This document shows positions 52,101 through 64,000 of a stretch of DNA of 64,000 nt, in pieces. The DNA is taken from the NCBI GenBank assembly GCA_030490835.1, contig CM059977.1, forward strand, positions 20,503,335 through 20,567,334, read 5' to 3'. Source of the DNA: Annona cherimola. Lineage: Eukaryota; Streptophyta; Magnoliopsida; Magnoliales; Annonaceae. Below the pieces are notes generated by a model. It did not search any database. It saw only the letters and a list, made by a program, of their open reading frames with translations, and had not been told where the DNA came from. Within the stretch, counting starts at the first letter, position 1. Each line of letters starts with the position of its first letter. The position numbers and the translations under genes are program-made.

Positions 52101-53273
52101 TATATAGTATATAAAAGTTCGGATAACGATTAAAAATGAATAATGCAAGTGTAATATTGAATTGCAGTCCAATTGGCTCCAGCTGAAATATTTCTTTTGT
52201 TTAATATTTGTTCATCAAAATTCCTTTTATTGATCATGATTCGTGATAGTAGATCATAAGGCCCAAAAATTCTACATCTTCAATTCATATTCGCTGCTTA
52301 ACCAATGGAAAACCTTTCCAACCAAATTGGATTTGATCAGACAAATAATTCGATTCTCCATTAAAATTATGTTGGTGATGACTTTAATATGCCAAAGATG
52401 CATTTCAACAGATTACCCGCATAAAAATTCAAACATTTAGGAAGATTTTACATTGCAAACAGCAAACTCAAAATTAAGACTGTCCTAATTTTTTTTATAA
52501 ACTCTTATCCTTATCTTAAGCTCAAGTATTAACTTCCCAGTCTTACCTAGGGCCCAAAAGGTTTAGGTTTCAAATCCTAGCAACAGAAGTTATTTCCTAT
52601 TTTCTAGGGACATCTTCATAACTACTTATTTGCAACATTGTTGTAAACACAAAGAATAAAAGAGTATTAACTTTTCAAAAATATTATATACGATGGACAA
52701 AAATTGCGATGGCGTGGTGGTACATTGTCTAGTTTCACAGCTAGGCAATGATGGATTGAAGCATAGTGGTAGAAGCAAAGCAGCATGGTTTCAAACAGGC
52801 ATGTTGTTGCCAGTCTCTTCAGTTTCATGGGAGTGTCCATAGTATTGATAAATTATAAATATTGTTAAATGTATGTTAAAATATTATAAGAAATTTATAA
52901 TAATGTCTCATAGCTTAATTGAAATATTATTTGAGATGATTGTAAATGCTTATAAAAAATGAATGATAACCATTATATCTAATGAATAAGCTTGCATTAT
53001 AATGACATAAATATAATATCCAAAAAAGCAATTAATAACTTTGAAATCGTGACCTTAAACATTTAAGCATCTTAAGTTGTTAAATCTTGTAATACAATTA
53101 TCTAACTCCATCAATTAGGTTTTGATATTGTCTAACATGTCTTAACCTTTTTTTCCTTATCTAATTCTCACTCGATTAAAATTCCAATGATCAATGGGTT
53201 GCGTTAGTAAATAATTATTTTTTGATCAATTAATGTATATTTTATTTCTTATTATTAAACATAATATATATAT
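49128..53273. other. Long intergenic region
   Basis: No gene recognised in about 4 kb. 50580-51780 has a mixed, less AT-rich composition, and several short frames overlap on both strands, but none has a known motif or plausible exon structure. The rest is AT-rich. An AT-rich MITE copy lies at 50360-50575. Confidence 0.4.
50360..50575 (-). mobile_element. AT-rich MITE copy
   Basis: The reverse complement carries aatatgatatattagaggtaa, aataagttagttgtgtag and aaataattaaaaag, the core of the AT-rich family. Borders approximate. Confidence 0.45.
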
Positions 53274-53565
53274 AGGAACTTGATTCCTTACACCTAGGTG
53301 CACTTAGGCTCGGTGTACTATGGTACATTTAACTCATTATTTAAAGTCTTTTAACATTTTTTATACAACTGTTAATTTAAGTATATTTAATAAAATTACT
53401 AAAAATGCTACCAATTTTTAAAAATAAAAAATAAATATCTAAAAATTTTCAAAAATAGTAAAACTTGATATACATATTAAATATACTTAGATTAACAGTT
53501 GTATTAAAAAGTTTCAAAAAAACTTTAAAAAATGGATTAAAGCACCCGAGTGCACTATATTATAA
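53274..53565 (+). mobile_element. Fold-back element, family C, copy 1
   Basis: Ends carry ggtgcacttaggctcggtgtac and cccgagtgcactata. The arms tacaactgttaatttaagta and acttagattaacagttgta pair over more than 80 bp. TA-rich flanks on both sides. Non-coding. Same family as 55384-55731. Confidence 0.6.
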
Positions 53566-55383
53566 TCCATATATATGCCAAAGAGTTACAATTCCATGCG
53601 CACCTAAGAATTGAGATCGCTATGCCCATTTTAAAAAAAAAATTCTTAATTTTTTATGGGTGCATGGGCATAGCTACATGAATTCACTGTCTATATTTTT
53701 ATTTCTTATTTTTTAAAATTTAAAAATTGAGAAATCAGAGAATATAAAATTTGTTCTGTGAACCTATCTAGCCTGAACCCACATATCGAGGAAATTTTTT
53801 TAAAAAAATTAAAAAATAAGTATAACAGCCGTGGGAATTGAGACTTAATGGTTGCGCATGCATGTAATCAGAACTCTATGGAAAAATCATGTTAAATTCT
53901 TATCTACTCTTCATTTATTCCTTCCGCATCTAATGTTTAATTGCACTTATCTTCAGCTATTACCCATTTTGAGCTGCATATATTGAAATCTGTTGCATTA
54001 AAAAGCATAAAAATATTCTCAACTATAATGAAACATAGTAGAAAATACTATTTAAAATAATTTTTGAGAATCAAAAGTATAAAATTACAGATAAAAGAGG
54101 TACCACCCTCTCATAGGCACAGCTAGCCGTGGTCAGTTTTTGCGCCACCCTATAATCGGTGTCATACATGCACTTCCCGTCAGCAATCACCTGGAAATTG
54201 CTTGGCACATTTGGCCCTCATGTGAAATACATCTATTGGACGCTTATAAATTCTAAAGAATCGAACTTGCTATACATTTTCCTACTAAAGTGAATCAGTG
54301 ACTGTACATTTTTCGGCCCATCTTAATGATTCTTGCATTTTCAATTCATTCACTAGATTCTTTCAAATTTAATAATCCATTAGTTTTATCATTGTATATT
54401 TAAGTTAAAAAAAAAAAAGTTATCCCAATGAAAGACTCACATTATTAAAATTTAAAATACTCGGGAGTGACTTTAAACTTATTTGTTTATTGCAAAGACC
54501 CCCAAGATCTTAATTCAATATTTAAACTATTTAAACATTCATCTTATCTGAAATATTTATTTCATATGATCTCATAATGGGTGTATTTAGTATGAGTTAA
54601 AACTTTCGAATGAATGTGTTCCCAAAAAAAAAAACTTTGGAATGTAAAAATTTTTAGCAAAAATTTTTAAAATATGAGAAGTAATATGATATGACAAGGT
54701 TAATAATAAAAAGTAAAGATAATAAAGATAAAATAAATATGATAATTGTATAAATATTTATGGAAAATTAATTAAAAATTGAGATAATTATACAGTAAAA
54801 TTTAAAGAAAAAATTTAAAAATACAAAGAGCGAAAAGTTTTAGACAGACAAACTAACTTAGTATTTAAAACTTTAGCGCATAGATTTAAGTAATTTTTCT
54901 AAATTTATACAATTTTTTTACAGGATGTACCACGCAGGTAACTCGAGTGAATATGATTTTTGTTATTTAGATAAATGAATAGTATTGGAAACAATGACCA
55001 GGATTAAATTTGACATGACTCACATGAGGCCCAAAATGGACGAGACTCAAATGTGAAATAGGGTAGTATTTTTATAAAATAATCAAGATCTCGTAAGCAA
55101 GAAGAAATTGAACTTTAGGTCTCAATCCAAGCCTGTCACATGGACAAGTACTAGTCCAGTTATTGGGCTACCGTGTTGTTAGTGGCAGTTAATAATCTGA
55201 AAAAGAACAATGTGGCAGGTCGTATCTCCAATTTCAACGGTTCACAAGTTAGGAGAAAAGGACCTTTTTTTTTTTTTTTTTTTTGATTGAAAGGAGAAAA
55301 GGACCTTCAGGTGGAAGATAGTTCAACTGGTTGGCGGCTTATTAGGTGACACGCATGGACTCGAAGAACGGGATACAGTCCAT
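53566..55383. other. Intergenic region
   Basis: AT-rich with no gene seen, apart from the AT-rich MITE copy at 54590-54855. A 20-bp T run lies at about 55266. Confidence 0.4.
54590..54855 (+). mobile_element. AT-rich MITE copy
   Basis: Contains aagtaatatgatatgacaag, gttaataataaaaagtaaag and gataattatacagtaaaat, matching the family core at 21075 and 62215. Weak inverted ends gggtgtatttagtatg / aactaacttagta. Borders approximate. Confidence 0.45.
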
Positions 55384-55731
55384 GCATCTTAGTGCACTTA
55401 GACTCCGTGTATTTAGCTCATTTAAAAAAAAAAAAATTCAAACTTTTTTTATAAAGCTAGTAATATAGGTGTATTTAATATGTGCATCAATTTTTACTTA
55501 TTTTAGAGATTTTTTCAAACTTTTAAAAATAGTGACATTTTTAGTAATTTAAAATTATTAAAATGCCACTGATTTTAAAATCCAAAAATAATTTAAAAAT
55601 ATCAAAAATGGTAAAAATTGATACACATGTTAAATACACTTAGATTAACAATTGTATAAAAATATTTCAAAGAAATTTAAAAAATAAGTATTTGTACCCG
55701 AGTGCACTAAGTCTAAGTGCACCTTTGTGCA
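55384..55731 (+). mobile_element. Fold-back element, family C, copy 2
   Basis: Ends agtgcacttagactccgtgta and cgagtgcactaagtctaagt are inverted, with long pairing arms inside (gtgtatttaatatgtgcatc against gatacacatgttaaatacac). Non-coding. Confidence 0.6.
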
Positions 55732-56006
55732 TGTGACCAGGATTCCTCAAAGAAAAGGTAACCAATGCAATGCTCATGTGAGCATTGGGCTTCAATACTC
55801 TCCTTATGTATCTTTTTTATTTTTTGGCATTCATGTGAGAAACGAACATGAATCTTGTACAAGTGTAAATTTTTTATTGTTAGTTTGTTTTAATCATTTC
55901 TTTTCTGAATTTTGAAAAAAGAAAAAGAAAATAAAAGATAGCAAACAAAAACATTTTAATGTAACCTTCTACTATTTGTAGAGTTTTTTTAAATACATCA
56001 ATTACA

Positions 56007-56421
56007 CTTTGCTTTAATCTTAAATATACTCATGATGTTTTAAAAATCTCAAATATACTCACTACATTCTCCATTAATTCCAAAAATGTTCATTCTACTA
56101 TGAACGATAATAAATGTCATTGGTTAATGAGTGAAATTATCAATATACTCATCAAATTTAGAATTAAATTAATATAGTCGAAAACGATAACTCTACTCTA
56201 CTCCAATTGTATAAGAGTTCTAAATGAGGATAGCTCTACTTTTATTCCCTTCCTTTTTTTATTTTGCCTTTTATCATCTTACATTAGCATTTAAATGGAC
56301 CACTTGTTAACTTACCCAATGGTCTCTAACGGAATTGATATTTTTGGAATTAAAAAGCAAACACAATTAGTATATTTGAGATTCAAAAACGTGATAGGTA
56401 TATTTTGAATTAAAATCAAAG
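56007..56421 (+). mobile_element. Inverted-repeat element, family B, copy 2
   Basis: Left arm ctttgctttaatcttaaatatactc...tctcaaatatactc pairs with right arm gtatatttgagattc...aattaaaatcaaag. About 70-bp arms around a non-coding centre, similar in design to 46824-47293. Confidence 0.55.
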
Positions 56422-56529
56422 ATAATAAATATATTAGACAAAAACTTATATTTAGAAAATAGACATATATTATAGAAATATAAATGAGAAATAATTTTGT
56501 TAGTCTGAGCTAAAGCCCCCCTCAAAAAA

Positions 56530-56810
56530 CTATTTAATTTTTTTTATTTTTTTATACATTTGTTTATCTAAACGTTTTTAATATATAAATAAATTTTTAC
56601 TATTTTTGATATATATATTTTTTAGATATTTAAACACAAAAGTATTTTAGCCATTTTCAAGCATTGAAAGTGACTAAAATACGTAGTGTTTAAAAAAAAT
56701 TTAAAAATATATATATACACAAAATAGTAAAACTTAATTTATATATTAAACACATCTATATTAACAAATTTTTTAGAGAAAAAGTGAAACAAAAGTTTTT
56801 TAAATGAAGT
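56530..56810 (+). mobile_element. Fold-back element, family A-like
   Basis: Left arm ttttaatatataaataaatttttactattttt pairs with the right arm aaaatagtaaaacttaatttatatattaaa. A long AT-rich hairpin with the same layout as 36343 and 37639 but more diverged. Confidence 0.5.
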
Positions 56811-58127
56811 TTGTAAGATCGAACTAAGTAAGTCATTACTTGGTCGGGCTAACAATATCTTATTCTTTTTTTTATTAAATTCAAGGAAGGTAGGTAGGAG
56901 GTAATGCTCGCCCAACAGCATTCAAACCGTGGGAGACTGGCAGAATGCCGAGTGTGAGATATCGTCAAGCTACACCCAGATTTTATAAATTACTCATTAT
57001 ATGTTAGATATTTTAGAACCAAATGGATTCCTATGGACGAAAAACATTATTAATTTCTCATTTATTAGAATATGTAAAAATATATTCAAAAGAAGTAATA
57101 TTGGAAATTGAAAAAGGTTGTTATGCATTAACAGTGAAAATACTAGGAATGAAAAAAGCTTTTTTGGAATGTAAAAATTTGGTCTCGTTCTTTTACCATC
57201 TACTCGTCTTAAATAGGTAGTCTATGGAGTCTTTTAGAAGATAACGGAAGAATTTAAAATGAGTTGAATTAGATTTTCAAAGCTATTCCTTATTATATTT
57301 TTCAATTTGTCAATGATATCAATTAGGCTCTCTAAGTTACTGAGTGCTAGTTTTTTAACTTAAATGGTCTATTTTATAAGTATTCAAAACACGATTATTC
57401 ATTTATAATTGCGAAAAGTTACTGAGCCTATTTTTCAAATAACCTTCTCATTATTAGATTATATGACTGTATATGATCTCATGGAAAAATGTTTTAAAGG
57501 GTTGAAGGTTTTGACCGCTACCATTGGGGTCTTTTCCCAACTCTGACCTCTTTTCAATTCCGGAATTTAGACGTTGAGGCCATTCCGTGAATGTGATGGG
57601 TCACCCAACCATGTACCATGACATTGATGGCTTTGAATGGTGGAAATAAATTTACTTCAAGTGCCTACTTATTATAAGCTTTATGCATTGGACATACCTT
57701 TTTTATTATAAGCTTTTAGCTAAATGTTTGCTCGCATAATACCCATTTCCTAAAATAAGCAACGTTTTGAGAAATGCCACAACCGAAAAACAAGCGTTGC
57801 AGAAAAGGAAGGCGAATCAAAATCTGCCGTGTCTTCAATTGAGACCGTGTATCATTAGACGACGGAGTAGGAAGTAGCAACCGAATATCTTTGGGTAAGT
57901 GATGAATCACCATCCACACTAACTTGCATTGCTATTCATTGATGACTGCCGGTGAATCGGTGATCGGTTGCTCAGTCCTCTCACTGCCATTTGGGTATTT
58001 CATATTCATGAGAGTAGAATTCAATAGCCATTAGCCAACCTTCCTTCATTAATCTCTCAAACAACTTTTTTTATTTACTAGACAAAATTTTAATCATAAA
58101 ATTATTTTCACCTCTTTATCGACAAAA

Positions 58128-58164
<37 letters not shown>

Positions 58165-59388
58165 AAATAATCCGGTAGCGGTTCTTTGTACCGAAATCCA
58201 TCCTCGTCACTTAAAAATAAAAAAACTGTTATAGTACTGTTAAGGTGTCCTGCACTGTTAAGAGAACGTAACAAACAAACTTAAATTGGTGACATTGCGA
58301 CATATGTCAGGGGCAATGAATGGTCATATCCATTCCATTCGAGAATTGGGTGTTTCCAATAGGGACATGAATCGCTTCCCTTCCCCTACTAAGTCAATAT
58401 TAAATAGTTTTTTTATTAAAAAAAATTCTTAATTCTGTATATTATTTGACATTTATCTACCGACAATCCTACTTTTTACCAAAAAACTCTATTTTATTTG
58501 TCACCTCTCTTCAATTTTTTCTTATAACTACTCTATATCTACTTTATTTTTTTCTCTTTAATCCATGTGATTATCCCAGATCACATTACAATCTTTCTTT
58601 CACAATTTTCCCATAAATTTCCTCCACGATCTTTTTACCTCTAACACGGGAAATAATAATAATAAATCAGACCCTCTCTCAACATTCATCATTTCTTTCG
58701 TATGCCTTTCGACTCTTTTTCTCTCACTCCTTTTCCTGTTTTATTTTTTTTTATTAACATCTCTGCCCACCTTGACGTGGGCCAATATTTGGTAGGAATT
58801 TTTTCAGTTGACAACCCACTTTTTCCACTTTCAAGTGGGACCCGCATCGCAATACAAGACTACGGGAGCATATCCGGCCGTCGGATGCCGCGGCCACCAC
58901 CAGACATGCGGGAAACATCGATTTTCTTTCTTTTTTGGAAAAAAATAATAAATTAAAAAGGCAATCCCAAAAGCCCTTTTTTTTTTTGTGGTTAACTTGT
59001 TACGGTGTCGCAACTAATGGAGCCGGAAGGGTGACAGGCAATTACTTCAAACCACTTATCATCCAAAATCTTAAATACCGTACAAAACATGCAAAGGGAA
59101 TCACTAGCTTAATTAGACGGTCAGGATTTGTATAAAAGATCAAACCGTTCCGGGGATTGCAAGTAGACCTCCCCATTTCAACACAGAGGCCCAAGAAAGG
59201 AAACGAAAAAATAAAATAAAAGCCTTACACGCCAGTGTACAGAGCACGAAAATTATAGTAAGCGAAACGAAAACTCGGGAAGCAACAGAGGGAGGGAGGC
59301 TATTTCCTCCTCTTTTCCTAGCTCATCCCTCTCTCTTTCTCTGTATATCACCGTCCTCCACATGCGGTGGGGGTAGGGGTGGGGTACC

Positions 59389-59429
<41 letters not shown>

Positions 59430-59465
59430 TAATTCACTCCCTTGTAATTATTTCTGCCTCAACTT
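56811..59465. other. Intergenic region downstream of the FLZ gene
   Basis: No convincing gene. A 65-codon frame at 57023-57220 shows no known motif. A (TA)n tract of about 35 bp lies at 58129-58162. 59300-59465 is the likely 3' end of the FLZ gene transcript. Confidence 0.4.
59392..59427 (+). repeat. (CT)18 microsatellite
   Basis: About 18 uninterrupted CT units just downstream of the FLZ gene stop codon, probably within its 3' UTR. Confidence 0.9.
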
Positions 59466-60753
59466 CTAAGCTGCAACCACCGTTCCAGCCCTCAAACGCA
59501 TGCTCTGTTTGCCCCCATGGGTGGTGGAGGCGGCCGATTTCTGGGCGTCTTTTCTTGCCGTCGCCTTCATAGACACGCCGCGGTTCTTCTCTTTCGCCTC
59601 GTCCATCTCTATCTGCACTTGCCGGCATGCTTCGCTGCAGAACGGTATATCGCCCCTGCATTCGGTTAACAACTCATCCCCATCAGAACCCCCAAAAAGA
59701 AAAAAAAATAAAAGAACTTCTAAATTTTGAATATTTACAGGGGTCTTCAATCATACGCATGCGCAGCATCGAACCCACATCTAACCAACAATGTGCTCAA
59801 TGATTTGGTTTACCTAAAAATAAGATGAGTTTCCCAAAATTTCTTGAGGCAGGCGTATGGCCCATACCTCCTTTCGTTCACCGGCTTCTCCAGAGGATTC
59901 GACCCATACCTCCTTTATAATTCGGTCCCGATGAAAAGACCAAAATATACCCCCACCGAGCCTCGCTTTTCTCAGCAAAAATCCCGGTGGCGGAAGCAAG
60001 GACTCTTCCGAGTTCCCACGCCTTCTGATATTTTCAAAATTCAGAATGACTGATTTACCTTCCGCCGGAGAAGGCATTCAGCAACCACCATTCCAACGGC
60101 CTGGATTTCCTATACGCATAAAATAGGGCACTCGGCACACGGATGACTTCTCCCTCATGCCACCCGCGTAAGGAATCAGAGCCGTCGAAAAGGCAGTTCC
60201 GGCAGGACGACAGCGACCACCTCAGCAATTTCACCATTGAAATCACCTGGTGGTGCACGTCCAAATGATTCGAATCGAGCCGTCAGTATCTGGCAGTCGA
60301 ATCAAAATTTCAGCATATCAGCTGTGCGGCCGACCGTTTGAACGGCGCCTATGCTACGATTGAGCGACGGATGCTCGGAGGTACAAGGCATTTCTTCTAC
60401 CACCCCCCGCTGCCCGAAAAGTAAATAGACGAAAACGCACTCGGAGTCTTTAGAGGAGAAATTTACCTGTACATGTAGATGTCGTCCGTCTCCGAGATGG
60501 GTTTCTTGCAGAGATGGCAAGAGTCGAGAAAGTGGCGGGTTTCTTCGCAGCGGGCGTCGTAGAATACTGCAGGAAAGGAACCGAGTGCAGGCGACCGAGG
60601 CGAAAGAAGCCCGAAACTGCTGCTTCTGCCGCCGCCGCTCCTCCTCCCGGAAAACACAGCGATCTTCCCCGAATACCCGGGGGATTCCATGTCAGAGACG
60701 GATGCCAGGCCATCGTCCTCTAGAAAAAGGGGCCTCTTCGCGCTAGGATCCAT
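59466..60753 (-). CDS. FLZ (FCS-like zinc finger, DUF581) protein
   Basis: 158 aa in two exons (minus): 60753-60467 and 59655-59466, with an 811-bp GT-AG intron that splits an Arg codon. The FLZ domain covers about residues 75-119: FLDSCHLCKKP with C79 and C82, DIYMYRGDIPFCSEACR with C102 and C106, then QIEMDEAKEK. The C-x2-C...FCS-x-x-C spacing defines the family, whose members bind SnRK1 kinase subunits as plant-specific adaptors (family knowledge). The N-terminus is Ser/Gly-rich and probably disordered; the C-terminus is basic and Ala/Ser-rich. The ATG at 60753 is the first ATG of this frame and has a good context (cccATGGa). A TATA box lies about 135 bp upstream. The intron position in the middle of the zinc finger matches what I recall for the family. 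Confidence 0.92.
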
Positions 60754-60884
60754 GGGCGGCACAAGGTATGTGCAGGTGAGAGAACGGGTGACGAAAAAGC
60801 AAGAGGGATTGAGGGAGATCCTTTGGACGAGAGCAAGGTTCGTGGACGACGACCGCCTACGGAACTCACAGACGCGGCTCGGGA

Positions 60885-60891
60885 TTTTATA
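60885..60891 (-). promoter_or_regulatory. TATA box of the FLZ gene
   Basis: TATAAAA on the minus strand, about 135 bp before the start codon, implying a leader of roughly 100 nt. Confidence 0.55.
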
Positions 60892-60899
60892 AAACCAGT

Positions 60900-62209
60900 T
60901 GGTAAGAGAAAAGCCACTGCTTTATACTTTAACTACGAGAATGCCATCCATTAGGCGACCGTATCGTACTATCGCCCCGCGAGCTATTCACTGCCTTGGA
61001 CTCTGGAGGCTGCCTGGAGCAGCAGGTGATCAAATGGGTGCAAGTGGCTGGCGCGGATCATATACAATGTGCACCACCGCACAGTCATCCCAGTCATCCT
61101 GCGTGAGGGAACGCTGCTGCAGGAACCCATTTTCTGACTTCCGTGCTAGCAATTAAAATAACGTAAAGAAAAATATTAATTGCTTGATTTATATCGTAAT
61201 TTAGAACTTCGCTGTTCTTAAATCAGCAGTTTTAATCAATTGCATGTTCAATGGAGAAACCGGATGAAAATGTAATGATGCCTATTAAAAATAAGAAAAT
61301 TTATACTAGAAATATAAAATTTACGTTAAAAATGAAGAAATTGTCTTAGGTAAGGGAGATACACATTTTATTTAAGAATCTGGAATCCTTTAAAACATTT
61401 TTCATTTAACCATAGTGTTCCCAGTTTTCTAACTTTTCTTGTATTAAATAAAAACAATTTCGTTTTTATAAAATCTTTTTCTATGTAACTCTTCCATTTT
61501 TAATATATTAATAGTTGACGAAAAAATTCATTTTATTTATTGCATTTTGCATCATTTATAGTATATTAAAAATCCTTTTATTTGTCTGGGATGAAGTTGC
61601 ATGGGCTCTACTAAAAATTAATGTAATAAAATAGTTTAATCTTAAATAATAAATTTAAAGTTGTATTTTCAGCATCTAAACCCGTCTAAAATATCATTTC
61701 GACCTAAATAAATAATTCTATAAAATATTTTATATTCTAATACATATGTAAATGAATCAAACTATTCCTCGTAATTTGTACAGGAATATATATATTTTTT
61801 GACAAAGGTGGTACATAAATAAGGTCAAAATGAAAATTAATCTCTTAACTAAACAAATAATATTAAATATAATAGATGAGTTAAATTTTCTATCAATGAC
61901 TAAAATCTTAAATTTTAAAGGGATTACATAGAAGTTGAGCCTAAATAAAAATAGGCTTAATATTATATTATAATATTTTGCTATTTAATTAAAGTTTGCT
62001 GAAATAGATACTAATGCGATATCTGGTTTATCACCTAATAAATGTTAATAATTTTCTCTGGACGTTTAGACGGCTCAAATGTTATATTATTTAAAAAATA
62101 ATATTTGTATTCCCCTTCTTAAAGCGCACTATGTTACAAATATTTATTCAAAAAACATTTTTGTCTGTATATCCCATTTATATTTCTTTGAGTATGTCGG
62201 TAATACGAA
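60900..62209. other. Upstream region of FLZ gene and intergenic DNA
   Basis: 60900-61140 is GC-richer and probably includes the FLZ promoter. The rest is AT-rich with nothing recognised. Confidence 0.4.
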
Positions 62210-62452
62210 AAAAATATTAAACAAGTGGTGTGGGAAAATATCAAAAAATATAGGAAAGTGATATGATAAGATAGAACTAATGATTAAAAGTAAATTGATA
62301 GTTATATGTAAAAAATATATAAAAATGATTAGAAAGTAAAATAATTGTATAGAAAGATGTATATAAATGATTGAAAAATAATGTAATTATATTAAAAAAA
62401 GTATTAAAAATTCGGGTGATTTTTTAAAGGTTTATCAAGCACAGCCTATATA
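62210..62452 (+). mobile_element. AT-rich MITE copy
   Basis: Contains gtgatatgataagatagaac, agtaaaataattgtatagaa and aaatgattgaaaaata, shared with the copies at 21075 and 63755. Borders approximate. Confidence 0.5.
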
Positions 62453-63224
62453 TGACACAAAACCAACTGACAGACGTGCAGATTTCTTCCACGGTAGTTT
62501 CTTCGCAGATGATACGACGAATCCTACAAGTTACCATATTTCGCCTTCAATTTCATATTTTAAATTAACTACACTGCGAAATAAAATCCTCCTTTAACTG
62601 GTGCAGCTCAAGAATCAAGATTAGTGATGAAGATTCCATATGTTAAATTAGAAAAAATTTGCCTAGCTTGCAAAATTATTTTATAAATTAGATCTTTTAA
62701 ATTTATAATCGTACACTTAGAATTCTCATTATCAGTCTCCATCGCATTTTATTTTGCAATATTTAAAGCTTAGTAGCAGATGAATTTCATAAAGCCACCA
62801 TGCAGCACAGCTGTACTGAATCTACCCTTCTATGAATATTTAAAAACAATCGGTGAGACTTTTTTTTATTGATGTAAATTTATACCGTATGTTAACTCAT
62901 ATTACATTCAAAATTATAAGAAAATTCTTACAACTTTTTTGAAAAAGAACTACTCTTAAGGGGACTAAACGCCCTTACCAAAATTTTTTTATTCAAAATT
63001 CCCACAATAAAATTCGAACATCCACACGGTGCACCGACCAAAATCTATTTCTGCGCCGTAACCAAATGAGTGGCGCCCGATGGGCTACTTGGTGAGACTT
63101 GAGTTACGATATCCCCTTGGAAATTGAAAATTATTTTTAAAAAAAAAAAAAAAAAAAAACTGCGGTTCGATTCTGATATGATTTCCCTACTAGTAACAAT
63201 TTTTGCGCATGGTTTTTTGAGTCG
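62453..63224. other. Intergenic region
   Basis: No gene recognised. A 23-bp A run lies near 63138, followed by tgcggttcgattc, which resembles a pol III B box but is on the wrong side of the A tract for a normal SINE. Confidence 0.4.
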
Positions 63225-63593
63225 ATGAAGCATCCTCTTCCAAACCTGGACAGAACTCACGAATCAAACCTGGACAGAATTCAGAAGCAAAAGAAAGAGA
63301 AGAAAAAGAGGAAGAAGCGCCAGAGAGAGGGGGGGGGGGGGGGGGGGGGAATTACTCCCCAGATCTCTGCTCCACCGTTCATAAGCTACCATCACATGAT
63401 ATCATCTCCCACCGGCATTGCCGGTTGCCGTACTCCCACGCCGCGGAGGTTTTCCCACACTATCACCTCCATCAAGCCCATCGCTCTCGGTTTCTATTTT
63501 TACCAAACAAAAAAAAAAAAAAACCACTCATTTTTTGAAGTGACGTCACATTACGCAGAATTGCAAGCGCAAGAAACATTTTCTTCGCAGTAA
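63225..63593 (+). CDS. Uncertain frame, possible first exon
   Basis: A 122-codon frame split by a 21-base G run (63329-63349) that is coded as glycines. The part after the G run begins MISSPTGIAGCRTPTPRRF, rich in Ser, Thr, Pro and Arg with almost no acidic residues, which could be the start of an organelle-targeted protein whose later exons are outside the window. No family motif is seen and the end is low in complexity. Treat as speculative. Confidence 0.2.
   Translation: MKHPLPNLDRTHESNLDRIQKQKKEKKKRKKRQREGGGGGGGITPQISAPPFISYHHMISSPTGIAGCRTPTPRRFSHTITSIKPIALGFYFYQTKKKKNHSFFEVTSHYAELQAQETFSSQ
63329..63349 (+). repeat. Poly(G) run of 21
   Basis: An uninterrupted run of 21 G bases after a purine-rich stretch, unusual in this AT-rich window. 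Confidence 0.9.
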
Positions 63594-63751
63594 CATTTCC
63601 AAGAGACTTTTTTCTTATTTGGCTAGAGCCATCGCTCGATGGCCTTGCCTTGGATCAGGGGTATGCTTGCCCATGCGTGTAACCTTCCTAAGGCAGGTTC
63701 GCCTATTTCCAAGAGACCTGTTTCTTGAGACGATACCAAAAAATTCATCAA

Positions 63752-64000
63752 GAGTGTGTTTAGAAAGTGATAAAATTTATAAATAAAAATTTTTAGTGGA
63801 AGATTATGAATTTGTAGAAAATGATGTGATGTGATATGAGTAATAATGAGAAGTAAAAAAATAAATTTAAAATAGTTATGTTAGTTTTTACAAGTAGTTG
63901 TATAGAAATAAATAAAATAGTAAAATTTGTATAAGATGTAAAAAAAAGATTAAAAACAAAGTAATTGTGAAAAGCAAAAAGTTTTAATTTAAAAATTTTT
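63752..64000 (+). mobile_element. AT-rich MITE copy, cut by the window edge
   Basis: Starts agtgtgtttagaaagtgat and carries gatgtgatgtgatatgagta, tacaagtagttgtatagaaa and agattaaaaacaaagtaatt, the family core. The right end lies outside the window. Confidence 0.5.

Noticed and set aside
57023..57220. 65-codon frame starting MDSYGRKTLLISHLL
   Set aside because: No motif, no splice context and AT-rich surroundings. It could be a relic but cannot be supported.
60754..60762. Upstream extension of the FLZ protein by three codons
   Set aside because: It would require a GTG start. The ATG at 60753 has a better context and is the first ATG of the frame.
63050..63175. Possible third SINE with a ggttcgattc B box
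   Set aside because: The B-box-like string lies after, not before, the poly(A) run, and no target duplication was found.

Overview
The window is nuclear DNA from a flowering plant. Evidence: genes split by GT-AG introns, a plastid-type beta-amylase, a plant receptor-like cytoplasmic kinase, a plant-specific FLZ zinc-finger protein, and AT-rich intergenic DNA full of plant transposable elements. I cannot name the species. I see no rRNA, tRNA or CRISPR, and no organelle insert that I could recognise by eye.

I can model five genes exon by exon. (1) 1259-7694, plus: a 433-aa receptor-like cytoplasmic kinase of the PBL19/PCRK type, 4 exons. (2) 8286-8612, plus: a 61-aa single-pass membrane protein in two short exons. 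(3) 18893-22272, minus: a 551-aa plastid beta-amylase (BAM3 type), 4 exons. (4) 39938-45010, minus: a 441-aa EndoU-type poly(U)-specific endoribonuclease, 8 exons, several of them exactly 72 nt. (5) 59466-60753, minus: a 158-aa FLZ zinc-finger protein, 2 exons. A possible sixth gene enters at the left edge (1-144, minus). The genes look functionally unrelated (immune signalling, starch breakdown, RNA cleavage, SnRK1-linked adaptor), as is usual in a plant chromosome.

The rest is mobile DNA and unannotatable AT-rich sequence. The clearest element is a complete Ty1/copia retrotransposon (11518-16852): 643-bp LTRs that differ at one base, a perfect 5-bp target duplication (CTATC), PBS, PPT, and a gag-pol frame interrupted by one in-frame TGA. 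Other elements are a GC-rich LTR-like block (17810-18665), a TRIM (32865-33447), a hAT-type non-autonomous element with a perfect 8-bp duplication (25823-26516), two tRNA-derived SINEs with duplications (one in the kinase intron), two opposite-strand copies of a MITE set inside (TA)n tracts (36671-37033 and 48755-49099), and several fold-back or AT-rich MITE families.

The most notable observations are the tandem 72-nt exon repeats that build the N-terminal linker of the EndoU protein, the very young copia copy that already carries a stop, and the (TA)n-flanked MITE pair. Exon limits were set by eye from splice consensus, reading-frame continuity and remembered family motifs. No alignment or database search was run.
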